Made by a program: the position numbers and the translations under genes. This document shows, piece by piece, positions 1 through 11,109 of a DNA stretch of 64,000 nucleotides. How positions within the stretch are numbered: position 1 is the first letter of the stretch; every line of letters starts with the position of its first letter. Location: contig QJPP01000002.1 in assembly GCA_003996215.1 (NCBI GenBank), positions 62,001 to 126,000 on the forward strand, given 5' to 3'. The notes below the pieces were generated by a model. That model had not been told where the DNA came from and searched no databases. It saw only the letters and a program-made list of their open reading frames with translations. The DNA is from Jaltomata sinuosa. Taxonomy: Eukaryota; Streptophyta; Magnoliopsida; Solanales; Solanaceae.

Positions 1-2142
1 AAAACTGGGGATTTTTCCAGGTTGTCCACCATGAAATCCCATCAATTGTCATGGAGGAAGTACTAAAAGGTGTTCGCATTTTTCATGAGCAGGATTCTGA
101 GGTGAAGAAAGAGTTCTACTCCCGCGATGTTACGAGGAAGTTCAGCTATAATAGCAATTTCGATCTACATAAAGCGCGAGCAGCTAATTGGAGGGACACC
201 CTTTCCTGTGTCGTTGCTCCTAATCCTCCTGATCCCAATGAAATGGCCGAGGTTTGCAGGTATAAAACATAATATTACTAGTATCAGTCTTTCCTTAGGC
301 AGCTATGCTTCTTGATTGTCATGCTTATTGTAAAGAAAATAGACTTTGGCCTAATTCAATCTCAAAAGCTAGCTCACGAGTTAAGAATTGCCAAAACCAT
401 ATAGGGAGACACCAGTACATTTTCTTAACCAATGTGGAACACATAAATCTCCCCTTCCCTTACACGCTTAGAGATTGTCATCTAGCCTATGGGCAATATA
501 ATACGGTGGACCAACGTTGAATAAACCAAGACCAGGATAGGTCTAGCTCAATACCATGTAAGAAAATGAATCTTGGGCCTATCCAAAAGTTAGCTCATGA
601 GATGAAGATTTCTCAAAACCATATGATGGGAAAGCCTATTTCTTCAATAAATTTAGTTCACTTAACAGCCCTCCCTCACCCCGTACGCCCATGTCTGGAC
701 AATTGGAGTGTGGATAACATAACATGAGGAGTAAACCAAGATTAGGGATCAGTCTTGCTCTAATACCGTATTAAGAAAATGGACCTTGACCCTAACTTAA
801 TTTCAAAAGCTAGATCGTAAAGTGAGAATTGTCAACCCGTTCCTTCAGTTAATGTGGGAACTCTTAACATCCTCTCGTATCCTAGGGCTGAAAATTTGAA
901 GCATGAACAACATAACGTTGGGAGCTAATATTGAGCAAACTGACTAGGGATGGGTCTTGCTTTGATATACTGTAATCCTTGGGATTTCTCGGTTATCAAA
1001 AAATATCATGTAATGCAAATAGACCTTGGACCTCACCTAACTCAACCCAAAAAGTTAGCTCGTAAAGTAAAACTTGCCAAAAAACATATAAAAGATAACA
1101 ATCCATTCACTTAACCAATGGTTGGGGCACTCGACACTTACTCTCCTCCCCTATACATTGAGGAATGGATATCTGGAGCATTAACAGCATAATATGTCGA
1201 CTCTATATTGGGTAAAGAAAATGTACGTTAGGCCTAATTCAACCCCAAAAGCTAGCTCATAAGGCTATTCCAAGACAATGTTGGGCGATAACAACACATT
1301 CCTTCAACCAATGCACATGACATTTATATTGATAACTTAAATTCTCATGTTCAGATCTCAAATTCATTATCCTAGCTCTAATTTGATATGGTAGTCTTTC
1401 CACTAATATGCATCATCAATAAAAGTTGCATCCAGTTTATATGAACACATATTGTGACTTTACAGAGATGTTTTGATCAAATACGCGGAGTATGTGATGA
1501 AACTGGGCGCTACTCTATTTGAGTTACTATCTGAGGCCCTAGGACTCGATCTAAATCACTTGAAAGACATGGAATGCGCCAAGGGGCTTGTCCTCGCTGG
1601 CCATTATTATCCGACATGCCCTGAACCAGATCTCACTTTAGGCCTTAGCAGTCACACAGATGGTGGCTTCTTGACTATATTATTACAGGATCAAGTTGGT
1701 GGCCTCCAAGTCTTTCATGAAAGTCGGTGGTTTGATGTTCCTTTCTTGCCTGGAGCTCTAATTGTGAACGTTGGAGATCTTATGCAGGCAAGTTCATATT
1801 GTAAAATGAGCTTGATGCATTTATATGAACGTCACAAACTTGATCAATTAATTCATTTTCTTCCATTTTGTTTCGTAGCTAATCACGAATGATAAGTTCA
1901 AAAGCGTTCATCACAGAGTGCTGGCAACAAATGCAGGACCAAGAATTTCAGTGGCTAGTCTTTTCATAATGCATTTTCAAGAAGGCAGTGGATCAGGACT
2001 ATATGGGCCAATCAAGGAGTTGTTATCAAAGGAAAACCCTCCAATGTACCGAGAAACAAGCAGAAAAGAGTATGTCACATACCTATACAGCAAAGGGCTC
2101 GATGGAACTTCTTTATCGTCACATTTCAAATTACAGAAATAG
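1..2142 (+). CDS. 2-oxoglutarate/Fe(II)-dependent dioxygenase, ACC-oxidase-homolog type, 5'-partial (ODD1)
   Basis: Three-exon gene whose start lies left of the window. Exons are 1-259 (first full codon at 3), 1466-1787 and 1879-2142, giving 280 residues in the window. Exon 1 carries the end of the N-terminal DIOX_N domain (NWGFFQVVHHEIP, EFYSRD, NWRDTL). Exon 2 carries HYYPTCPEP and the iron ligands in HTDGGF. Exon 3 carries the third iron histidine (VHHRV) and the 2-oxoglutarate-binding RIS. Family knowledge: soluble oxygenases that use O2 and 2-oxoglutarate to hydroxylate small molecules; the substrate here is unknown. Intron 1 (1206 bp) is full of degenerate repeats. Intron 2 (91 bp) starts with GC (CAG|gcaagt) instead of GT; splicing there restores the family reading frame exactly, while retention would stop at 1892. 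Closest relatives in the window are ODD2 and ODD3. Confidence 0.9.
330..1330. repeat. Degenerate ~200-bp repeats in ODD1 intron 1
   Basis: About five diverged copies of one motif follow each other in the first intron of ODD1, starting near 330, 560, 770, 1000 and 1215. Each has a version of 'gaccttggcctaa', then 'aaaagctagctc', then 'accatata' and 'aaccaatgtgg'. The motif resembles LTR-derived repeats common in plant introns and intergenic DNA. It explains why this intron is 1.2 kb while the matching ODD2 intron is 186 bp. Copy boundaries are approximate. Confidence 0.6.
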
Positions 2143-3192
2143 TGGTAGGATTTGCAGAAATGTTTCATCATCTTCCAGTGCTTTACTCCTTGGCTATGGT
2201 TTTCTGCTTGTGAGTTCAATTAAGTATACCTGTACCTGTTGTACACTCATCTCTTAGCAATTAAATGAAGACCTGAAGTGCTGCCATTTCATCCGACGAG
2301 ATTTAAAGTAACCTTTTCTAGTTTTCCTGTTAATTGATGGCCATTAGAAATGTTGCTTTCCCTGTTCATACTACACATTTGGAGTTTTCTCAGAATAATT
2401 TGATATTTTATGTGTTAGCAATGAGATGGCTATCAAGCAAATATCATTTTCACTAGAAAAGTCAAAACAGCAGTTTATCTATCATTTTCCTAAAATTATA
2501 AATATGACTGATTTCCGAGGGTCTATAGGAAACAACCTCTCTACCTCTGAGGTAGGGGTAAGGTCTTCGTATACTCTACCCTCCCCAGACCCCACTTTGT
2601 GAGTCTACACTGTGTATGTTGTTGTATAAATATGAAGGATTTAATAGTTTAATTTGAAGAAATGATTCAATTTTCACATATTCATTTGGAGGTTGTACCT
2701 TTCAAATAGATCGTTTTAAAGATTGAACTCATCTAATTTTTAACAAGAGTGACATAGAACTGCTCCACTTGCCATCTGAAATAAACAATTGAGCATCAAA
2801 AGTAGCAGATGTGAGAGCAGTTGAAACTGAAGGTTTTTAATTATAATGATCTCCTTTGGTGTTCTCTTTTTATTTGGACAACTTGTAAGAAGTGAAGTCT
2901 ACCGAACTATTTTAATCTCATTTTCTTTATATTTTCTCCTTGTCCTTTGCAAGTTGAGAATAAGTATTAGTTCAGAGAGTTCCAAAATCATCTAATTAAT
3001 TGAAAGAGAGCAAGTTTGGACATGTAAGTGTTAGGTATATTAGGTGTAAGTATACCTAATTTTGTACTGGAACTTCTTGGCTTTGCATTCTGTTGGATAA
3101 TTGTCTCATTAGCTCACCTGTTATATCCTCAAAGTTTCATAAGAAATCTTGCTTCCATAGTCAAATGTTGTGGATTCTTTAGAGCAAGTAAA
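2143..3192. other. ODD1-ODD2 intergenic region
   Basis: Contains the ODD1 3' UTR, an RTE-tail element at 2521-2629 and AT-rich DNA. The frame upstream of the ODD2 start (3028-3192) is open and hydrophobic, but I judge it to be 5' UTR or promoter because the adjacent ODD3 upstream region (about 4981-5030) has related sequence that is not open. No other gene seen. Confidence 0.5.
2521..2629 (+). mobile_element. Short RTE-tail/SINE-like element
   Basis: Contains 'gtctataggaaacaacctct', 'aggtaggggtaaggtc', 'taccctccccagacccc' and a TTG-rich end (tatgttgttgta). The same 3' sequence terminates the RTE LINE at 33880-35673 and the copy at 40862-41220, both on the minus strand. It is either a heavily 5'-truncated LINE or a SINE that borrowed the LINE tail, as known for Solanaceae TTG-tailed SINEs. 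Confidence 0.7.
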
Positions 3193-4596
3193 ATGGCTGG
3201 CTCGAATGCTGGGAGAAGTCAGCTAGATGACAGTTCTGAATATGATAGGAAAAGTGAAGTCCAAGCCTTTGATGATTCGAAGGTTGGTGTAAAGGGACTT
3301 CTGGATGCTGGTGTTACAAAGTTACCGCGTATATTCTTGCACAATCAGCCTGTGATTGAAAAGAACTCGGACTCCGATGCAATTACTAAGTTTACCATTC
3401 CAGTCATAGATTTTGAAGGTTTGGGAAAAAGTGCAGCTCAACGAGCTGATATAGTTCGAGAAATAAATGATGCTAGTGAAAACTGGGGATTTTTCCAGAT
3501 TGTCCATCATGAAATCCCATCAAGTGGTATGGAGAAAGTACTAGAAGGAGTTCGTCATTTTCATGAGCAAGATCCTGAGGTGAAGAAAGAGTTCTACTCC
3601 CGTGATGTTACGAGGAAGTTCACCTATAATACCAATTTTGATCTACTCAAAGCACCAACAGCTAACTGGAGGGACACCCTTTACTGTGTCATGGCTCCTA
3701 ATCCTCCTGATCCCAAAGAAATTCCAGAGGTTTGCAGGTACATATCATGCTTACTACTAATATACCTTTCTTAACTTGGAACACTGCAGTTAACTTAAAT
3801 TCTCCCAACCTCATCTCAGATTTATTATCCTAGCTCTAATTTGATATGGTAGTCTTTCTACTTATATGCATCATCAATGAAAGTCGCATCCATTTTTTAT
3901 GAACACATATTTTGACTTCACAGAGATATTCTGATCAAATATACGGAGTACATGATGAAACTGGGGCTTACTCTATATGAGCTACTCTCTGAAGCTCTAG
4001 GACTCAGCCCAAATCACTTGAAAGACATAGAATGTGCGGAGGGGCTTGTCGTAGGTGGCCATTATTATCCGGCATGCCCGGAACCAGATTTCACTTTAGG
4101 CCTTAGCGGTCACACAGATAGTGGCTTCTTGACTATTGTCTTACAGGATCAAATTGGTGGCCTTCAAGTCTTTCATGAAAGTCAGTGGGTTGATGTTCCT
4201 TTCTTGCCTGGAGCTCTAATAGTAAACATTGGAGACTTGATGCAGGTAAGTTCATATTCATAAATTGTTTTTATGTATTTATATAAAGGTCACATACTTG
4301 ATCAATTAATCAGTAGTTTCCTCTTTGTTTTGTAGCTAATCACGAATGATAAGTTTAAAAGCGTTCATCACAGAGTGCTGGCTAAAAATGTCGGACCAAG
4401 AATTTCAGTGGCAAGTCTTTTCAGGATGCATTTTCAAGAAGGCAGTGAATCAAGACTGTATGGCCCAATCAAAGAGCTGTTATCAGAGGAAAACCCTCCA
4501 ATGTACCGGGAAACGAGCAGAAAAGAGTATGTCGCTTATTTATACAACAAAGGGCTTGATGGAACTTCTTTATTGTCACAGTTCAAATTACAGTAA
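3193..4596 (+). CDS. 2-oxoglutarate/Fe(II)-dependent dioxygenase, ACC-oxidase-homolog type (ODD2)
   Basis: Exons 3193-3737, 3924-4245 and 4336-4596 encode 375 residues, a normal length for the family. The start was chosen at 3193 (MAGSNAG) because it gives a 545-base first exon, identical in length to that of ODD3, followed by the conserved YDRKSEVQAFDDSK. The frame is open back to 3028, but that stretch is hydrophobic and absent from relatives. The DIOX_N domain fills residues about 60-170. Iron ligands are H245, D247 (HTDSGF) and H301 (VHHRV); 2-oxoglutarate contacts are R311 and S313 (RIS). Both introns are short (186 and 90 bp). Intron 2 has a normal GT donor (CAGgtaagt), unlike ODD1 and ODD3. 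Likely a cytosolic hydroxylase of a specialised metabolite; substrate unknown. Confidence 0.92.
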
Positions 4597-4732
4597 TAGT
4601 GACAGGCTCTGCAGACATGTTTCATCATCTTCCACCCAGTGTTTACTCCTTGGCTGTGGTTTTCTGCTCGTGAGTTCAATTAAATATTCTTGTACCTATT
4701 GTTTATACATGCGTCTTTTGGAAATTAAATAA

Positions 4733-4813
4733 AGGGAAAAGGCTCAAATATGGCATCGAACTATTAGAAATGGCTCATCTATGCCATCCGTTAAAAGTTT
4801 GACTCATTTTTGT
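4733..4813. mobile_element. Terminal fragment of long-TIR miniature element
   Basis: Begins AGGGAAAAGGCTCAAATATG and continues with 'ctattagaaatggctcatct' and 'ccgttaaaagttt', matching one arm of the full element at 13417-13998. Only about 80 bases of the left arm remain and no right arm is visible, so it is a truncated copy. Confidence 0.7.
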
Positions 4814-5045
4814 CTTTTTATTTGGGGGACTTGTAAAAGAGAAAGTAATGTAGCAAAATATTCAAAATCCTTTTTTTATTTGTATGTTCTCCTTTTCCTC
4901 TGCAACAAACTGAACAGGACATAACTTATTACATAGCCTTATAGTGCCAAAGGTTTCTGTAATGCACACTCTGTATGCAGCATGCCTACCTTTGTCCTGG
5001 AGCTTCTTGGCTTTTCATTGGGATGGAATCTGATTCCAGAAAAAC

Positions 5046-5055
5046 TATATAAAAA
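5046..5055 (+). promoter_or_regulatory. Candidate TATA box of ODD3
   Basis: TATATAAAAA lies 105 bases before the ODD3 ATG (5160), a spacing that allows a normal 5' UTR. Motif match only; the transcription start is not known. Confidence 0.35.
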
Positions 5056-5159
5056 TATAAATTGAGTAAAGTACCCCTATTATGTTCTCATTTTATAATG
5101 TCTGAAAAGGAATCTTGATTTCATACTCAAGAACATAGTTTTCCCCTAGAAGGAGAAAA

Positions 5160-7004
5160 ATGGATGTCTCAAGAAATAAAAAAATTGAGCAAGACGACAG
5201 TTTGGAATATGATAGAAAAAGTGAAGTGCATGCCTTTGATGATTCAAAGACGGGGGTAAAAGGACTACTAGATGCTGGTGTCACAAAGTTACCACGTATA
5301 TTCTTACACAACCAATATGTGAGTGAAAAGAAATCGGAACCTGATGTTATTAGTAAGTTTAGCATTCCGGCAGTAGATTTTCAAGGCTTGGGCAATAGTG
5401 CTGCTCAACGAGCTGATATTGTTCGAGAAATAAAGGATGCTTGTGAAAACTGGGGATTTTTCCAGATCGTCCACCATGAAATCCCATTCAGTGTCATGGA
5501 AAAAGTACTAAAAGGCATTCACCATTTTCACGAGCAGGATTCTGAGTTGAAGAAAGAATTCTACTCGCGTGATATTACTAGGAAGGTCACCTACAATAGC
5601 AATTTTGATCTACTCAAATCACCAACAGCTAATTGGAGGGATACCCTTTACTGTGTCATGGCTCCTAATCCTCCTGATCCCGAAGAAATTCCCAAGGTTT
5701 GCAGGTAGAAAATGTTAAAAATACTGACACTTTAGAAAGAAAAAAAAGTCTTTCTTTAATTCTTTTTTCCAAACCTACCCTTACTACTGCACTTAGTGGA
5801 GTATTAATTAAGTGAGACGTTTAAGGGAGAGATGAAGAGTAGTTTAGGCAAAATCGCGTATGGTTAAAGCTATTAAATGTCTTTCTTAAGGGGTGTGCAA
5901 AAACCTTAAAAAGATAGGTAATATGGACCGGAGGGAGTATTGATTACTGATTAGGCTTATTTGACTCGGAACAAATATAAACTAATTATACGTTTCCTTT
6001 TTATCATGCTACTGATCAAATATGCATAGATTTTCCCAAGGTCATCTCCATTAATATGCATAGATTTTCCCAAGGTCATCTCCATTAATATGCATTTTAA
6101 TACAAGTTGCACTTGGTTTATTGAATGCATTTTTTTGACTTTACAGAGAAGTTTTGACCGAATACACGGAGTACATCATGAAACTGGGACTTACTCTCTT
6201 TGAGCTACTCTCTGAGGCTCTACAACTCAAATCAGATCACTTGAAAGACATGGAATGCGCCGAGGGTCTGTTCATCACCGGCCATTATTATCCGGCATGC
6301 CCTGAACCAGATCTCACTTTAGGCCTTAGCGGTCACACGGATAGTGGCTTCTTGACTATTGTATTACAGGATCAAATTTGTGGCCTCCAAGTCTTTCATA
6401 AAAGTCAATGGGTTGATGTTCCTTTCTTGCCTGGAGCTCTAATTGTGAACATTGGAGATCTTATGCAGGCAAGTAAACATTTGTAAAATGAGCCTGATTT
6501 AAAAATACATGGTTTTAAGTTATATCTTACTCTAGCGGTGCAGGGTTATAGCAGGTTAATAACTCTGTTTTTCAGGTTACCTTATTAGGCTTGTTATGAG
6601 AAGTTACATGCTATTGTAGGTCGATTTAACATGATGGTGTAAGAAATCTATGCGTTCAGTACACGTAACTTAAACTCTGCATATAAACATTACGAACTTG
6701 ATTAATGAATTCACTAGTTTCCATTTTTTTGATTTTGCAGCTCATCACAAATGACAAGTTCAAAAGCGTTCTTCACAGAGTTCTGGCGAAAAATGTAGGA
6801 CCAAGAATTTCAGTGGCAAGTTTTTTCAGAATGCATTTTCAAGAAGGCAGTGAATCGAGATTATATGGTCCGATCAAGGAGTTGTTATCAGAAGAAAACC
6901 CTCCAATCTACCGGGAAACAAGCAGAAAAGAGTATGTCACACGTCTATACAGCAAAGGGCTCGATGGAACTTCTTTATTGTCACCTTTCAAATTGCAGAA
7001 ATAG
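5160..7004 (+). CDS. 2-oxoglutarate/Fe(II)-dependent dioxygenase, ACC-oxidase-homolog type (ODD3)
   Basis: Exons 5160-5704, 6147-6468 and 6741-7004 encode 376 residues. The ATG at 5160 (MDVSRNKKIEQ) starts the frame directly, and YDRKSEVHAFDDSKTGVKG follows as in ODD2. Iron ligands are H245, D247 (HTDSGF) and H301 (VLHRV); the 2-oxoglutarate motif is R311/S313. Intron 2 (272 bp) has a GC donor (ATGCAG|gcaagt), as in ODD1. A small oddity is QDQICGLQV, where nearly all array members have QxGGLQV: a Cys replaces the first Gly of a tight turn close to the active site. Intron 1 (442 bp) has a 34-bp duplication at 6021-6088. Clearly a recent paralogue of ODD1 and ODD2; likely the same general chemistry with unknown substrate. 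Confidence 0.92.
6021..6088. repeat. 34-bp tandem duplication in ODD3 intron 1
   Basis: Two consecutive identical 34-base units (6021-6054 and 6055-6088), each starting TATGCATAGATTTTCCCAAG, followed by the first bases of a third. It lies about 60 bases before the exon-2 acceptor and does not touch coding sequence. Confidence 0.9.
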
Positions 7005-7197
7005 TCGAAAGGATTTACAGATATGTTTCACCATCTTCTCATTTTTCTACTTGGCACTTAACAGACTCTGATACTATGACGAATGAACTGAGTTGGAATA
7101 TTGTGAAAAGGCTTTTCACTATAATCTTGTACACTTATTATCATCCTGCTGTTCTTGATGATTGCAATCTAGCACTTTCACTTAGGAATTACTACTA

Positions 7198-7445
7198 CTC
7201 CTCCGTTTAAATTTGTTTGTCTGGTTTTGACTTTGACACCAAGTTTACGAAAGTAAAGAAGACTTTTGAATCTTGTGGTCTTAATTAAGAATATGTAGAA
7301 TGTACCAAAATGTCCTTTAATCTTGTGGTCTTAAACAGATCACGTGGAAAGTTCAAATCAAAGAGTTTCCCAAAAATGGAATGAGGCATTTTTTTAGAAA
7401 CGGATTAAAAAGGAAAGTTAGACAAACGAATTGAGACGGAAGGAG
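7198..7445. mobile_element. Stowaway-like MITE (248 bp)
   Basis: Ends are CTCCTCCGTTTAAATTTG and, inverted, CAATTCGTTTGTC...; the right end reads GAGACGGAAGGAG. TA dinucleotides at 7196-7197 and 7446-7447 fit the Stowaway TA target duplication and CTCCxTCCG termini. Non-coding, in the ODD3 downstream region. Confidence 0.8.
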
Positions 7446-8197
7446 TAGTAGATAGCATTAATCTTGCATTTCCAGGTACTGTAGGTAAATCATCTGCATG
7501 CACTTGCAGGATGATCAAGTTCTATACTTGTCTTGTTTTTGAGCTCCTCGCTCTTTGCTCGTAGGAAAAAATACAATCCCACTAGGATCACAAACATCCC
7601 AAGCAAGATGCATATATATGCAACTGTTGACTCGCCTTACTGAAAATTCTGACTTTGCGACTGTATGACTGAGTCTGGCATCCAAACTTTAATTTAATTT
7701 CACTTAGCAAAGTGTGATTAATTGAACATGAAAATAGATTGGTACCTTCAAAAACTGGTCTCTTGACCAAGGAATACAGCTTGTTAATAGCTACAAAAAT
7801 AATAGGGAGTACTTTTTTTTTTTTTAATTCAAAGGTGGGCTTAATTATAGCCCCTGCTATTAAAAGGGCATTTTACATAAAACACACATTTTTAGAGCTC
7901 AATTACTCCTTAAGACACTAGTTTACCTAATTACATATTTTACCACTTTTCATGCTTCGGATACATGCATATTTCACGCTGATTGTATGTATATCAGATA
8001 CATGAGCAACTAATTATGGAAATTTTAATTAATCAAATCCCTTAATATAAGGCGGAAATCAAGACATGTGTATGTATTTAATTTATTTTATTTTATTACT
8101 TTTTAATAGTAAGTTCATTAATTTCATTAATATAAGACGGAAACATGTATATCTTGGTGATTTAATTTGATTACTTTTAATCTAATGTATCATTTTA

Positions 8198-8299
8198 TAT
8201 GTATCTAGTATTAATTTCATGTATTTGTTTATATGTATCTAGTATTAATTTCATGTATATGTTTATATGTATCTAGTATTAATTTCATGTATCTCGTAC
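8198..8299. repeat. 34-bp minisatellite, three units
   Basis: Three consecutive units start at 8198, 8232 and 8266 with TATGTATCTAGTATTAATTT and end in 'catgtat' plus a variable tail. Looser TATCTAGTAT or ATCCAATAT variants continue to about 8400. Confidence 0.85.
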
Positions 8300-8486
8300 C
8301 AATTTCATACATTATATTCAAAATATAGTGAATCCAATATTAATTTGATATATCCAATATAAATTTCATATAGTGAATCCAAAATACATGTATCTAGTAT
8401 CAAGTTGCCCCATCGGAACTTTTGATACATGTATCTGTGCATAGATACATGCTTAAAAGAAAAAGAAGAAAAAGAAGAAGATGAAG

Positions 8487-8886
8487 AATAAGAAGAAACA
8501 CAGATCTGGCCGGAAAACTCTATTCTTCCAGTGCCCATTTCCGCCGAAAGAAGAGAAGAGAACCATCCAAACAAGTTGTAAACGAAGGCCCTTCATTCGC
8601 TATTAATGGAGTTTAAAAAACTTTCTATTAAGCCAAATTATCAAATTTTTGAAATGGATTTGAAATTTATGGATTAAAGTTGGAATAAGAAGAAACACAG
8701 ATCTGGCCGAAAAACTCTATTTCCATTGTGCCCATTTCCACCGGAAGAAGAAAAGAGAAGAAAATCATCCAAACAAGTTGTAAATGAAGGCCCTTCATTC
8801 GCCATTAATGGAGTTTAAAAAGCTTTGCATTAAGTCAAAATCACCAGATTTTTTTAAATGGGTTTGAAATTTGTGGATTAAAGTTG
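8487..8886. repeat. Direct duplication of ~200 bp
   Basis: Copy 1 at 8487-8683 and copy 2 at 8684-8886 abut each other. Both begin AATAAGAAGAAACACAGATC and contain 'ccatccaaacaagttgtaa' or a close variant, 'gaaggcccttcattcgc' and 'ggattaaagttg'. They differ by scattered substitutions and small indels, so the duplication is not recent. No coding content. Confidence 0.85.
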
Positions 8887-9232
8887 AAAAATTAGAATTC
8901 AAAGCTTCAATATACTATAGATACATAACTTAAATATTGATTAATTCATCAACTAAACTCACCAAATTAAGTAATAGTCAAATCCTTGATAATGGTGGAA
9001 GAAGTTGATTTATTGAAGATGATAAAATAACAACGGGGGAGGGGGGAAGGCAAAACAATTAACTATGAAAATTTAATTTTGGGTTTGAATTTTGAGAGTT
9101 GCCGTGATCTTAGGCTAAAGAGGTGAAGTAGCGAGAGATTTAATAGGTATAATAAGGATGTATGTTTGTTTAGGTAGTTTTTCCTTGTTAAAAGGAAGAT
9201 ATGTAGAGAAAAGAACCAGGCCCAAGCAAAAC

Positions 9233-10157
9233 GGATCTGGCTCACCTCTCTCTCCCGTTCATCCAGTGGTATCTTAAATAGGTAACACGTGTCCCCTTAA
9301 TTATTTAAAGGCTCAGATTAAGTTTGCTAACCAAATATCATTAACTATAGTTACCAACTCTCTCCTCTCCCTAATTCCCTCTTTCCTTTCGTTGCCATGG
9401 CAGGAAAAAGCCCTTTCCTTGCTTTCAAATTTCTGTAGAAAATAGAGCAATGCAAACATCTACTTGTGCAGATCAAATAAATAGAAAATTGTACATATTT
9501 ATAACTCTGTAATTTTACCATGAAGAAATAAGGAGAATCTCCAAAGAAAAATGTTCAAACATAGAGAATAATTGCAATTGAAGATTACAATTATAAATGC
9601 AAAAGAAGAAACAAAAGAAAACCGAAGAAATAAAATAGTTGATCTCATAAGAAAAGCCCAAATTCTGCAGCAGTGCATCACCCCATGTTGAAATTTTTTT
9701 TTGCTCGAAGAAGACAATAAGCCTTACTCGTCACCACTGTCATCAAAATCACACTTTAAAGTAATTACGTAGTCCTATTGCTTGGATTTTTGAAAAATAA
9801 AAAAATTAAGCCCAGTTCATCCTTTTGATTTTGTTCTCCTCTTCTTATTGAGAGACTTGGGATGAAGTATTTATTTTTTATTTTTTATTGTGGTGTCTAA
9901 ATAGTGGTAAAAAAATGATGTTAGCAATATGCATCTTCTTGTACTACATTCTGGAGATGTAGAGATTGGATAGGAAACTTCTTGCAGTGACAAGTACGTC
10001 AAGGAGAGGGGAAGAGAGAGAGTAATGATAACTATGGTTAATACCAATTAGTTAGCAAACTTAATCTGAGCCTTTAAATGTTTAAAGGGACACGTGTTAC
10101 TTATTTAAGATACCACTGAATGAAGTTGAGAGATCACCTACGAGGTGAGCCAGATCC
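9233..10157. mobile_element. Non-autonomous Mutator-like (MULE) element, 925 bp
   Basis: A perfect 9-base direct repeat AAGCAAAAC flanks the element (9224-9232 and 10158-10166). Inverted ends start GGATCTGGCTCACCTC, and the arms match over roughly 140 bases, including 'cagtggtatcttaaata' and 'ggctcagattaagtttgct' on the left and their reverse complements on the right. A long TIR plus 9-bp target duplication is the Mutator hallmark. The interior has no transposase frame. Confidence 0.85.
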
Positions 10158-10281
10158 AAGCAAAACCGGTCCAAAAATAAAAAAGAAAAAGTCAAGTAAT
10201 AGAGAGAGGTAAGTGAGCCGACAACACCCTTAAAATAAGGGTTTCTAAGTGGTCCGGTGGAGCTAGGAACGACCCGATGAT

Positions 10282-10305
10282 GGAGATGGAGATGGAGATG
10301 GAGAT
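10282..10305. repeat. (GGAGAT)4 microsatellite
   Basis: Four perfect GGAGAT units in tandem. Confidence 0.95.
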
Positions 10306-10548
10306 GAAGATTCATCCTCTATGAGTTTGTGAAGAACTGGAGGTGAGTTCAGACAACCCATCTTAGTTTCTCATCGATCTTCATCTTATGCGAGGCTGTG
10401 ACTGCCCAGACCCAGAGCCCAAAAAATCGTATTCTTCTTCAGATAGGTGAGTACCTCGTGTAACCTTACCTAAGCTTATTGCCTTTTGCATAATCGACTA
10501 GTCTGTCACCGATTAGGTTCTCTAAATTCTAACTCCTTTCACTCGTCT

Positions 10549-10661
10549 TAGGCTATGTTGCTCGGACCCTTCAAAAATATCGTTGGTCGTGTGTTCGATC
10601 CTCCAATATCGGATCCGACACGGGTACGGCAACATTTTTGAAGGGTCCGAGCAATCTAAGC
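10549..10661. mobile_element. Small inverted-repeat MITE
   Basis: The left arm (TTGCTCGGACCCTTCAAAAA from 10558) is the reverse complement of the right arm ending GGGTCCGAGCAA at 10654. The centre contains 'tcggatccgacacgggta'. This matches a short foldback repeat that I recall as abundant in Solanaceae genomes. The boundary bases (CTTAG at the left, CTAAG at the right) are approximate. Confidence 0.7.
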
Positions 10662-11109
10662 ATTTGGGTAAATCTTTTTCTTTAAATCTTGGATATGCTA
10701 CTTCGAATTCTTGAACTTGTTTCATATAGTAGAAAACAATTATTGTGGATATTAGCAGGTTTGGTTCTTTGCTAGGATGTATTAGTGATGGTTTCATGAC
10801 CCATTGATCGGAATTCAAAGCCAAGAAATATCCATTTTTGCTGAAGGAACCTCTGCATCATGAACCTACAAACTTCTGTTTCTCATAGGTAAACTTAAAC
10901 CTTGTCTAATCTAATCTCTTTGAACTTCAAAAAGATTTTAGTTCTATTTGATCTCTATATTGGTGTTAGCTCCAAGACATATTGTGATTTATTGAATCCA
11001 CTAGTTAATGGCTTAAAACGACCCATTTCTTCGTACTTGTTTTGTATTCTATGCCTACTATAGTTATTTGACATTTCGTAATTCATCTTACTATAATAAT
11101 ACTAGCGAG

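Larger units (their letters stand above)
4597..5159. other. ODD2-ODD3 intergenic region
   Basis: Holds the ODD2 3' UTR, the end fragment of a long-TIR miniature element (4733-4813) and the ODD3 promoter. Sequence near 4981-5030 (cctggagcttcttggctttt) is related to DNA at about 3068-3095 upstream of ODD2, so the two promoters share ancestry. Confidence 0.5.
7446..9232. other. ODD3-ODD4 intergenic region, left part
   Basis: AT-rich DNA with no supportable gene. It contains a short minisatellite (8198-8299) and a direct duplication (8487-8886). Short open frames here are not conserved-looking and lack recognisable domains. Confidence 0.6.
10158..11109. other. ODD4 upstream region
   Basis: Contains a GGAGAT microsatellite, a small inverted-repeat element (10549-10661) and possible ODD4 5' UTR. 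A short ATG frame at 10860-10888 ends at an AG|gtaaac donor and could be a first mini-exon of ODD4. Confidence 0.45.

Noticed and set aside
3028..3192. In-frame hydrophobic N-terminal extension of ODD2
   Set aside because: No relative has it; the ATG at 3193 gives the same exon-1 length as ODD3. Kept as 5' UTR or promoter.
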